This document shows, one piece after another, positions 12,101-22,585 of a stretch of 64,000 nucleotides of DNA (positions are counted from its first letter, which is position 1; the number at the start of each line of letters is the position of its first letter). The notes under the pieces are model-generated. The model was not told the origin of the DNA. It saw only the letters and a program-made list of their open reading frames with translations, and made no database searches. Where the stretch lies: positions 62,001 to 126,000 of the forward strand of contig CATNEN010000037.1 of assembly GCA_950097015.1 (NCBI GenBank). The letters are read 5' to 3'. The stretch is from Macrostomum hystrix (lineage: Eukaryota; Platyhelminthes; Macrostomidae). The translations under genes were made by a program, and so were the position numbers.

Positions 12101-14994
12101 ATAAGTAGATTTCTTCCGTTATTGCTAGAAATTCTCTAGAAGCTGCCTGGGCTGAGCTTACCCTGATGATTATTGTAGCTGTCGCGGCTACCTGTCGATT
12201 GATAGGCGCCAACTGAGTCACCTGTCCAGTTATCTCGTCAATAGCGAAACTGGATGAGGAGTTGCCTGTAATTATTTAATGAGATTAGACAGATAGGTGT
12301 CGAAGTAAAGATCACACGATTCACAATTTCTGGTCTCACCTGCTATAATTGAGTATCGAATACTGAAGTTCAGTGCGTCCTGGTCAACGGCCAGAATCGG
12401 TCCTGGTAGAATCGTCAGTGGATTAGAAGCCTGGAATTGAGTTTTTGAGGGATGGTAATTTTTTGCTTCGTCCTTCATCTTCAATATTGGTTTTCAACTT
12501 CTATTTCAAATTAATAACTTCAACTTGGTCCGCGGGAGGGGGATGCTCGTGTGTGTTGTAAAATTGATTTACTCTAACTTGGGCAGGCCGGTCTCGCGGA
12601 CGATCACTTTCTGTGAAAGTTACTAATCGGGTACACACGAGCATCCCCCTCCCCGCGGGCGAAATTGAAGTTACTAATTTGAAATAGAAGTTTAAAACCA
12701 ATAGCAATTTAATTGGAATCTCTTTAAAAATATCTCACGTTGACGTTACTGATGATGCTGGCTGTGTATGTTGGATTGAGACAAACCGACAGGTATTGAG
12801 TGCAGCCGGGAACAATGAACTTCGGAGGCAAATCATCTTGATCAAGAACTCTGAAGACAACAGTAGCAGTGGACGTCAGAGTCAGGGAAACGTTGATTGG
12901 AGAGTCCTGGAAGCGGTAGAAAATAACGGGTTTTCATCTTGAAGCAAAACTTCACATGTATTGAAGTTAACTTGATGAAACAAATTTTCAGGATATTTCG
13001 CTCGTAAGCTGCAATCAAATATTCAGTTTGCTGCTTTCAATTTTCGAATTTCAATAGTAAAATACACTGTACCTTGGCGATAACCAACACGGTGATAGTG
13101 GGCGATGGTACACCAAACGCCTCATAGTCTAGCGGTCGGTTTGCATACAGTCGAACATCATTTCCAGACTCAATAGTTTGAAAGAACGTGGTGTTTGACA
13201 CAGAGACCGTAGCTGCTGAGTTTGTTCCTGCGTCCTTGTCTCGGGCTTGGACACCTTGAAACTGTAGCACCTGGACTGGTGTGTTCTGAAGAAGTAGCGG
13301 AAGTGTGAAAAAATCCACTTTTAACTGCTTCTGCTAAAATAGTTATTTTGATTGGCTTACCTCGCGGACAGAACCGGCATACAAAACTTGAATGCGATTG
13401 GTTGACGTATTATAAAACACGGGGCTGTTGTCATTGACATCGTTGATGGTGATTTTCGCCGTGAAATTCTAAAAAGTGAACGCAAAATACTTCCCTGTGA
13501 CAAAGCAAAATGATGGCTAAAAGTACGGAACATTGACCTTCGAGTCTGTAATATTATACTCAAAGACTACTAAAAAACAATTTTTGTTTGTCATTTATTA
13601 TGTAAAAATTCATGCAGATGTGAACCAGAATAAGCATCATATATCTGTCTCACCCTTGCAGTGAAGCTAGTGCTGTCAGGCTTGCACTCGATGCCGAAGT
13701 CTATGGTAAAGCCAGCTCCAGTTGTTCCGGGCAATCCAGGAATATCATTGTCCATGATCTGCGATCGATTTCAGATTTTAGTCACATGACTGGACTTTCG
13801 TGAGCGAAAATTCCTTTATTTTCTCAGGTAATTAAAGTTAATTATCTAACTGCGTAATTAAAAAACTTCATGTAAATAATATGTTTTCCTTCGCAGGATT
13901 ATGCTAAAATGACTGCTTATCTTTATACACGTCCGAGCTTTTTTTAACGGTAGAAAGACCTCGAGGGTATTTCAAACATGCACATATTTTCTGCATCTCA
14001 TAAACTATTTAAACAATCGGTATGATTTGAAATCCAGTGATTTGAAATACGTGTCGTTCCACAGAGCGGAAACAGCGTAGTCTTTCTACTGTTAAAGAAA
14101 CGCGATTTTCGTGGCAGTTGGATTTTGAACATTCGTCACTCTCTGTTAGATTGTTGGCCTTTACATCTTAGGGGGATTACTTAGCAGTAATTTTAATTTA
14201 TAGAATATAGAAAGGAGTAGCGGGATACTTAAAGACGCTAAAAAGTACATGGAGCGAAATCCTACCTCTCTGTCAATGCCCTGCTTGAGGCTGATGTACC
14301 CTGTCCCGGATCTGACGTTGAGTTGGAAATAGTTGCCTACAGCGCTGAAGCTGGTGCCATTGGAGAACTTGTTGGGGCTGCTGTCAAACAGTCTCAGCTG
14401 AACAGTTTGAGCTCCTGTTGCTTCGCTAGACTGCCTGACTTGGCCAGCGATAACCGTCAGGTTTTGCTCTTCGCCAAGCGTCGGCAAGTGATCGCCGGCT
14501 GCATAAAAGTACCGCAGTTGAAGTTCAAGGTTTTGAAAATAGGCCTATCGAATACACCAGACTAGAAAAACTATTTGAGTTCACTCAGACTCTGCGCCCT
14601 ACCTCCATAGCTCTCCGTGAATGCCAGGTTGACGAAAACGGATCCGGAGCCATCAGAATATTCGCATGGATTGACACCGCTCACCTGGCTGGCCTGGTGA
14701 CCTGTGGGTTCGGAAAATCGTTTTTTCTATTTAAGCTGCGGTGACAGAAGAACCCGCGGATGAAAAGCTATGGCTTTGAAAATTAGAAAAGTTGAGAGCA
14801 GCTTTTAGGAAGTTCGTCGCCCTTGCAATACAATCCTGGGCGAAATAAATGTTACAAATTATCGGACATATGCTAAAAACAGCCTTCCTTTCATGCTTCG
14901 ATGCTATATGGAGGACTACTGGTCGCAAGGCCCGGTGACACTCACCGATGATGATAGATAACAGCAGCAGCAGAGCTACCCTTCTCGCCGTCAT
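1..14994 (-). CDS. Giant multi-repeat cadherin (3' end outside window)
   Basis: Seen: a chain of 38 exons with splice sites whose phases add up to about 3,350 open residues. Exon 1 (14946-14994) encodes a signal peptide, MTARRVALLLLLSIIIG, and ends in phase 1. Further exons: 14603-14701, 14266-14498, 13654-13758, 13361-13468, 13073-13285, 12739-12906, 12340-12430, 12162-12265, 11822-12040, 11581-11724, 10605-11267, 10339-10523, 9961-10228, 9659-9874, 9460-9567, 9230-9370, 8324-9145, 8068-8181, 7644-7943, 7243-7557, 6833-7156, 6236-6757, 5995-6132, 5723-5914, 5170-5628, 4881-5084, 4478-4795, 4291-4410, 3506-3853, 3148-3414, 2921-3073, 2637-2816, 1757-2548, 1151-1675, 920-1054, 472-804 and 1-383. 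About 28 cadherin repeats are recognisable by A-x-D-x-G, DxD and F-x-I-x-x-x-TG-x-I/V patterns. Family knowledge: cadherin repeats mediate calcium-dependent adhesion outside the cell. No TM segment or cytoplasmic tail is in the window, so the subfamily (Fat-like or other) cannot be given. Most introns are phase 0. Base changes relative to its copy at 16.4-22.6 kb leave this copy open. Confidence 0.88.
4012..4258 (-). mobile_element. tRNA-derived SINE in cadherin intron 29
   Basis: Read on the minus strand, the 5' end has a Pol III A-box-like stretch (TAGCCTTGTGGTTAGAGC) followed about 35 bases later by a B-box-like GGGGTTCCATTACC, as in a tRNA head. The body contains TGTCTTGTTGAAGGGCACAA, which resembles the conserved central domain shared by many animal SINEs. 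It sits wholly inside the intron between exons 30 and 29 and contains no coding sequence. The exact ends are not certain. Confidence 0.7.
10524..10604 (-). other. Probable GC-AG intron between cadherin exons 12 and 13
   Basis: To keep the frame from ...DNLGNR into TAVTEIRVALLDSNDNDP, the donor must be AGG|GCAAGC, with GC in place of GT and an otherwise perfect consensus. The acceptor is TTTTTAG|ACT. No GT at this place gives the right frame. The paralogue has the same GC donor. Confidence 0.65.
12486..12702. mobile_element. Foldback (inverted-repeat) element in cadherin intron 7
   Basis: The left arm starts at ATTGGTTTTCAACTTCTATT and runs through GGGGGATGCTCGTGTGTG. The right arm is its near-exact reverse complement, ending TTTAAAACCAAT. 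Arms are about 70-75 bp with a central spacer of about 70 bp. It has no ORF. It is absent from the matching intron of the duplicated copy (20647-20743), which suggests insertion after the duplication. The superfamily is not recognised. Confidence 0.75.
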
Positions 14995-16401
14995 TTTGTT
15001 GCCGACCGCGCTGTCTCGAACTCACTAGCTGACACGCGAAAGCGGGCTAACGTTTTGTAAATCTCTTGAAGTAAGTTTGGATCCCTTAGAAGGCGATTAG
15101 CATTCGCTTTGGTTCTTTGACGATTATCGAGCGGATTGCAGCGAATATTTTCTCTACAAAAATTGTACCTATTACTTAGCTGCCCCTATCTCTTTAGCTT
15201 TCGATTAAGAGACCAGCACTGCGGGTACCCACCCAGTTACCCACCCATCTTTTTCAGCATTAGCAAGAACATTTTCGAAGCTGGGCGGGATTGAAAAGTG
15301 GGTGCGCCCACAAAAAAAAGAGAAAAAAGTCCTACTGAAGCCGTGGAGTTCCACCCAGCCAGGTCCCAACAAGAGCCACCCGCCCACCTACACATGAGCA
15401 TTGGAGAGCGGGGGTGCTATTATAGTCATAGAGCACTTGCAGGCTGTTACAAGCGTCAACCCTGGTGAGAACTATGACGGCCCCCCTCCCCTGCACCCGA
15501 GTCTGTATTGCACTCTCGGCCAATGCAACAATGCAGAGATAGTAGACACACTTGCTTACCACTGCTTAGGACTGGCGTAGTGGGGAGGTGTCGCCACGTC
15601 GTTACTGGATTAATTTTATTTAAGTTAAAAAACAAACGGATGAACGGTGGCGCATGAAGGATGAATGTTGTGCGTTTTAGAGAGGGGAACCAGAACCCCG
15701 AATCCGACTTGGAGGCTTTTTTATTTTTTTTATTTCAAGCAATCACGCTGACAGGATACTACTATAAGGCAGCTTTATCAGAGACCAAATTCAAGGCAAA
15801 GCCCAAAGTGCAGTTGTTGCCAGTCGCTTAAGTATATTTTGCTCTGTATTTTTTACCATATTGTGATTCGGCCTATTAAGGTAAAGCTGAAGAAGAAATG
15901 ACAGAAAAATTTTCTGTAATTCGATAACTTAAGCTGACACAACTCACAGCTCACGAAAACAAGGAACTAGTACTTCACACCAAATCTCATTCTAGACCAA
16001 CTTTTCCTGAAATTAACTCGGCCAGGAATGTATAAAAAAACTAGGAAAGATTTTATTATATTGGCAATAATATAGTTTAGAAACAGAAAATTAGTTTTAA
16101 TAGTAACTGTTTTTCACTTCTATAACGACAGATTAGTTAAGTAAAATAATTATAATATTGTAATTCTTTACAAGAAAATAGGCAATAACATGGTAGAAGC
16201 TTAAATCAAGCTTAAGTCTTAAAAAACCTGCATAGGCATTTCCAGCGCCCTGCTGAAATTTATACATATGCAAAAGTAAAAAATACTGTAGTAGAGCAAA
16301 AAATATTGAACAAATACTTTGGAGAAACAGGCCTCCGAAAAATGAGTTTGATATGAAAAAAGTTATCTCAGCTTCCAGTAGCAAATTTCGCAACTGCATA
16401 A
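14995..16401. other. Intergenic spacer between the two cadherin copies
   Basis: It holds the presumed promoter of the giant cadherin (just right of 14995) and the 3' flank of the duplicate. A TTTATT near 16053 would read AATAAA on the minus strand, a possible poly(A) signal for the duplicate. No convincing coding exon, RNA gene or repeat array is seen. ORFs here are short, with no domain signature. Confidence 0.5.
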
Positions 16402-17459
16402 TTATATTTCGCTAATGCAGTGCAAGCCAATAGGAAAAAGTAAAATAGACAATGTGGGCAGCAAACGAGAAGCCAAAGAAACCTCCTTGTCACCACTGTT
16501 GCACTCCAGAATATTAGCGCGAATTTCAGCCGCGGAAATCTAAAATAGAAAGCCAATTTGGTCAATTCAAGCTCATTGTGCGGTAAAAATGGACAATAGT
16601 GTCGGATAGCTTGGCAGAAGTACCATTTGCGAGCCACTCAATAGCAGTTAGTTAGTTTATTTGTCATTTCAATGCTCGCTATTTACTATCCGCATGGCTA
16701 TAGTTCTTGTGCACCCATGTCACCCCACTGTACTGTCTTAGATTTTCAATGCTTACCATCTCTCACTGATGCAAGGCGCTGTAGCACCCACCCCTAATCC
16801 TTCTAACAATGCTGAGTCATCCATTGAGTCATGCGAGTACAATAAATATGACTGCGCGGACGCTAGTGAACGCGTGCTGGCTTTCTACTCCTAACTTACT
16901 CGTCTAAGAACTCAGAATTTCACATTACACATGTAATATTTCACATTACCTTGCCGTTGACATTGTCACGAGCGCCAACAAATATGCTGTGCTCGGAAGC
17001 CTTAAGGGACTTCTTGTCTAACTGCGATGCAACTTTCAGAATGCCATCGCTCGAGTAGGCGAACGCAGATGCGACAGTCTGGTTGATCAGATTGTACCGG
17101 ATCGTGTCGCCCTCCGGATCAGTGGCTGGAAAATGGCCCACAATGGCGCCTACTGGGGTGTTCTTTGCAACTGAGATGTTGTAAACAGCGGCGGAGTAGT
17201 ACGGCGGCTGGTTTGCTGAGGCTGCTGTTGTTGACGATATTCCCGAAGGTGAGCCTGTGGACGTGTGGGTTGTTAGCCCTGTCGAAGAGGCTGAGGTGAC
17301 AGCGTTGATAGTTGTGCTGGAAATTTGCACGACAGAGTCTGTAGTTCGCAGCTGCTGACTCGTCTGCAGACATGTTTTTTCGGTTTGAATTGTAAGGTAA
17401 GGTAAGGTAATACATGTCTCTAAATTTTTCAGTTCATTGCACAGACTTCAGATAGAAAA

Positions 17460-20400
17460 CCGTTTTATGATGTAATGTAGGAGACTCTCACACAAACTGA
17501 AACAACCACTTTAGATGACAGAAGCGCGGAATCCGAGATCTTAAGTCCAGTTTGCTCTGTAGTTACAACTAGCTCGTAGCTCCTGACACTGCCAAAGTCA
17601 ACGCCGCTGGTCGTGAAGATTTCGCCAGTTGATGCGTTGATTCGAAAGGGCACTGAAGCGTTTGCAAGTCGGTATGTTATGTTCCGAAAGGAGTCCCCGT
17701 CAAGTGCCTGCGGAACGCGATTGAATTATTGGTTTAAAAATACTTAAAAATCGTTCATTTCGTACATACTGTACGTCTAAAGTTATACGTAAAAACGGCT
17801 AAAGTTGTTAGTATTTTTGGATTCTTAACCAGGGCCTATCAAAATTTGGGGCAATTTAGACACAAAACAGTTAAGGCGTAGGGTGGAGACAAATACGAGA
17901 TGTGATCAATATCTCTACTGATCTCTCCGTATTTGACCGTATCAATCTGTCCATATTCAAGTACTTTCAAAACTTCACCCCACGTCTGACTACTTACAGT
18001 AACAGTGGTGACATATACGTTGCTAGAATTCTGGGCCACACTGCCGCTGAAATATCGAACTGGAAAGTAGGGCGCCATGTCATCTCGATCCTCAACGTTA
18101 ACAGTGAGAGTCACGGTGGCGCTTCTGGCAGCGAGGCCAAAGTCACGCGCTGTCACCGTCACGTAGTGCACTGTGCGTGACTCAAAGTCGAGGAACTTTG
18201 CGAGCTGGAGCTGGGCTGAAGCGAATCCCGTCGCGTTGGTCGTTTGGACGATTGTAAATGAGTTTCTAAAACGGTTGGAAAAGCGTGCACATCAAATAAA
18301 TGTCAAAACAGGCAAAGGTACATGCAGTTAAGAATCAATGGCAACAATCAGTGACAAGCTCATAGTTTTGCTCACGTTGCCTCATTGACAAAAAACCGAA
18401 TGAGCGCATTCTGGGCTAGATCGGCGTCTGTCGCGTTGATTGTCGCAATTGTGACAGGAAATGTGTTCTCCGGAATGGAGAAGTTGGTCGTCAAAACAGC
18501 AATGATCGGATCATTGTCGTTGGAATCAAGAAGGGCAACGCGAATCTCAGTCACGGCAGTCTAAAAATGTTTTAATAAACGATATATACTCGAAATTGTG
18601 ATTGAATTCAAGACCAAACCAAAAGATGATTTGGTGCTTGCCTGTTGTCGAGATTGTCTTGAGCACCCACAAACACGCTGTGATACGGAACGATCGGAGA
18701 CTCCCTGTCCAACGGTGAAGCCACAGTCAGGCTGCCATCGCTCGAGTAGGCGAACGCAGATGCGACAGTCTGGTTGATCAGACTGTACCTGATCGTGTCG
18801 CCCTCCGGATCAGTTGCTGGGAACTGACCAACAACACTGCCAACATGTGTATCCTCGGCGACTGAGACGGTATAGAACGAAAATAAATATTAGGGTGGCA
18901 GATTGTACATCCTTGTTACTGAAATCTGGATGGCAACGTCCGCATTTCGCACGAGACTTGGTTGAGTGTCGGAGTCGCGAACACGAACGGCCAGCGTGAA
19001 CGCTTGGTTCCGCACCAAGCTTCCGGTAGCACTGATCTCGCCAGTCGTGTCATTGATAGAGAATATGGTCGTGTTACCCTCCACAATTGAGTAGCGAAGA
19101 CCAGCTGTGCCTCGGACTCCGGAGTCGGCGTCGGTGGCGCGCACCTGACCTACCAAGCGGGAGCCAGGACCCTCAGGAATGATGAATGAATAGTTAAGAG
19201 CCTGGAACACTGGCGAGTTATCGTTGACGTCGAGGACCGACACTGAAAAGCTCACGGTTCCGGTGAGGTTCGCCCTTGTGGAATCGATCTCGGTGGCTGT
19301 AACCTGCAATAAATGTTTAGCAGTTAAGGATCTGCTTCTTGAAAACTGTTAAGCTTACACAAGTCTTTGTAAACTCAAGTGCAAATGGGTTAAAGCCATT
19401 AATAATTACGAAATTCGTTCACAGAAAATTGCCTCAATGGTACAACGGACAGAACATGAAAATCCGTATATTGCGATACATGGTGGCGCAAGATGCTTAG
19501 CTTGATATGAATGCTGCTATTTTATGCCACTGTTGTCTTTCTTTTTCGATGCCCTCGTGCTTCATCCTGGCAACAATTTCTTGGCCTATTAGGAGCAACA
19601 AAAGAACATGGGCCCACTGACGTCTATAAAACTCCAACCAAACGTGACGAAATTCTCACGAGGGCATCTTCGATGGCCCTCGTACATCATGCGGGCAAAT
19701 ATTTCTTGGCTTATTAGAGAAACAGAAAACGTGGGTCCAAAGTTGTATGTAAAGCTCCAACTAGAGGTAATGAATTTCTCACAGTTAAATTGATCTTCTT
19801 ATCCACAGGCAAGCTCTCGTAGTCGATCAACATGAAGTTGACAGCGACTGTGCCGTCATCGTTCACTTTGAACCAATCCGTGTTTGTTACGGCGAATTTG
19901 TAGGCTCGTACTTCCTCGGAGGATCGGTGGGAAGCTAAAAGGGTCAATTTGTCCACGTTTAGTTTAGCGTTTTGTGGTTAAATCTAGCCATGTTTTTTCT
20001 CAGATATTGCTGTCCGATCACTACTGCTTACTAAGTCGCGATCCGAAACAATTAATTTAAAAATGGCGCCAGTCGTGTTCATGATGAGCGTGCCGATCGG
20101 AGAGTTCTCGGTCACTGTCAGTTCATCCACTGGCATATTGAAACTCAAAGTAGGTGCGAAGGAGTCCTGCGCGTCAATGCTAATCACGAGAGCTGCCGTG
20201 CTATATAAGTTATTATTTGTCACGTCCGTGCGATTGGTCCATTCAGAAGCCTAAAAAGCAATAAAAAATTCTGAATTCGTAGATTTCAAGCTCGTATTCA
20301 CTCATCCGCAAAATATTCTGGATGAAAAATTATCCTTGATAATGGCAGAGCTCACCTTGATGACCATTGTTGTTGTCGCAGCTACCTGACGATCGATAGG

Positions 20401-22430
20401 CGCCAACTGAGTCACCTGACCAGTTATCTCATCGATAGCGAAACTGGATGAGAAGTTTCCTGCAAATTCCAAAACATAAGAAATGTTGCATGAGAAGAGA
20501 ATTCTGAGACTAGCACAGCCATGACCATGGATTGCACGTGTTTCTCTCGTCTCACCAGCTACAATTGAGTATCGGATGCTGAAATTCAGAGAGTCCTGGT
20601 CAACAGCCAGAATCGGTCCCGGCCGGATGGACAGTGGACTGGAAGCCTACCATTTCTTGAGTTTTTTAAAGACTGCTTTAGTTCGTACATTTTATTCTAG
20701 AAAATGCCATGGAAACCAACTTGTAGTCAAATAAAGATCTCACGTTGACGTTGCTGATGATGCTGGCTGTGTATGTTGGATTGAGACAAACCGACAGGTA
20801 TTGAGTGCAGCCGGGAACAATGAACTTCGGAGGCAAATCATCTTGATCCAGAACTCTGAAGACAACAGTAGCAGTGGACGTCAGAGTCAGGGAAACGTTG
20901 AGTGGAGAGTCCTGGAAGCGGTAGAAAATAACGGGTTTTCATCTTGAAGCAAAACTTCACATGTACTGAAATTAACTTAATGAAACAAATTTTCAGGATA
21001 TTTCGCTCGTAAGCTGCAATCAAATATTCAGTTTGCTGCTTTCAATTTTCGAATTTCAATAGTAAAATACACTGTACCTTGGCGATGACCAACACGGTGA
21101 TAGTGGGCGATGGTACACCAAACGCCTCATAGTCTAGCGGTCGGTTTGTATACAGTCGAACATCATTTCCAGACTCAATAGTTTGAAAGAACGTGGTGTT
21201 TGACACAGAGACCGTAGCTGCTGAGTTTGTTCCTGCGTCCTTGTCTCGGGCTTGGACACCTTGAAACTGTAGCACCTGGACTGGTGTGTTCTGAAGAAGT
21301 AGCGGAAGTGTGAAATATAAGTAAAAAAATGTTTTTCGAATATTTTGATTGGCTCACCTCGCGGACAGAACCGGCATACAAAAGTTGAATGAGATTGGTT
21401 GACATATTGTAAAACGCAGAGCTGTTGTCATTGACATCGTTGATGATGATTTTTGCCGTGAAATTCTAAAAAGTGAACGCAAAATACTTCTCTGTGACAA
21501 AGCAGAAATTCTAAAAATTGTGCGCAAACTATTTTATCAACAGCAAACTAATAATGTAAGTATTATTCTACACTACAAGCCACAAGTAATTGAGTTTGTC
21601 GTTTTCAATGAACATTGTGTCTGTCTCACCCTTGCAGTGAAGCTAGTGCTGTCAGGCTTGCACTCGATGCCGAAGTCTATGGTAAAGCCAGCTCCAGTTG
21701 TTCCGGGCAATCCAGGAATATCATTGTCCATTATCTGCGATCGATTTCGGATTTAGTTACATGACTATACTATTGAGAGCGAAAATTGCATGTCCATTCA
21801 CTCATTCTTTTGTAAAAAAATATATTTTTTGTCTGCCAATGGATTTTAATAACTATATCGTAACTCTTATCGCTCAATGTAACCGAGTTTTAATCAAATA
21901 GCTTAGGTTTCATACATTTTATATTTTGTATAAAGTATAACGTATAACGTATAAAGTATAACGTATAACGTATAAAGTATAACGTACCTCTCTGTCAATG
22001 CCCTGCTTGAGGCTGATGTACCCTGTCCCGGATCTGACGTTGAGTTGGAAATAGTTGCCTACAGCGCTGAAGCTGGTGCCATTGGAGAACTTGTTGGGGC
22101 TGCTGTCAAACAGTCTCAGCTGAACAGTTTGAGCTCCTGTTGCTTCGCTAGACTGCCTGACTTGGCCAGCGATAACCGTCAGGTTTTGCTCTTCGCCAAG
22201 CGTCGGCAAGTGATCGCCGGCTGCATAAAAGTACCGCAGTTGAAGTTCAAGGTTTTGAAAATAGGCCTATCGAATACACCAGACTAGAAAAACTTTTATC
22301 AGACTCCGCGCCCTACCTCCATAGCTCTCCGTGAATGCCAGGTTGACGAAAACGGATCCGGAGCCATCGGAATATTCGCATGGATTGACACCGCTCACCT
22401 GGCTGGCCTGGTGACCTGTGGGTTTGGAAA
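17460..22430 (-). repeat. Segmental duplication, copy 2
   Basis: This is the partner of 9640-14710. Differences include loss of the foldback element, extra sequence in the exon 11'-12' intron (19370-19700) and a short array in the exon 3'-4' intron. The high intron identity means the duplication is young. Confidence 0.93.
21925..21987. repeat. Short AT-rich tandem repeat (GTATAACGTATAAA-like)
   Basis: Alternating TATAAAG/TATAACG units run directly up to the donor of exon 3' in the duplicate cadherin; the donor GTACGT is part of the array. The corresponding intron of the intact gene lacks it. Confidence 0.85.
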
Positions 22431-22585
22431 ATCGTGCAGGTTGCGTTGGCAGAAGAACTTGTTGACAAAAACTAAGAGCTGTACTCAATTCATGTATTTC
22501 AAGCCATTGGGAAAATTTGAGGCACAAACTGCTTACCGAGCAGGGCTGATAGCACAAGCAGAAGGGCTGCTGCAACTAATGCCAT

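Larger units (their letters stand above)
9640..14710 (-). repeat. Segmental duplication, copy 1 (cadherin exons 2-15)
   Basis: Exons 2-15 and much of the intron sequence match 17460-22430 at an offset of about 7.7-8.04 kb. The exon 13-14 intron differs at only a handful of positions. Similarity stops abruptly just upstream of exon 2, so the signal-peptide exons are unrelated. It fades after exon 15. Confidence 0.93.
16402..22585 (-). pseudogene. Tandem cadherin paralogue, disrupted
   Basis: Exons match the giant cadherin one for one: 22537-22585 (signal peptide MALVAAALLLVLSALLG, phase 1), 22317-22415, 21988-22220, 21630-21734, 21358-21465, 21078-21290, 20744-20911, 20556-20646, 20356-20459, 20032-20250, 19783-19934, 18642-19303, 18376-18560, 17998-18265 and about 17490-17707. 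Then comes a copy-specific exon, 16950-17363: a Ser/Thr-rich linker plus one more cadherin repeat. A likely last exon, 16402-16539, begins ISAAEIRANILECNSGDK, a decayed version of the exon-13 start TAVTEIRVALLDSNDNDP, and ends at TAA. Breaks: exon 11' is 152 nt instead of 144 (8-nt difference); exon 12' has TAA where the parent has TAC (after YNLPP) and lacks one base near 18641. The linker DVNDNSP has become DVNDNSS. A downstream acceptor could bypass the 8-nt change, but the TAA remains. It could still make a truncated secreted N-terminal protein of about 700 residues or fewer. Confidence 0.75.

Noticed and set aside
16133-16400. Minus-strand ORF downstream of the duplicate cadherin
   Set aside because: Hydrophobic AT-rich translation with no domain. 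Only the 16402-16539 part is supported, by homology to exon 13.
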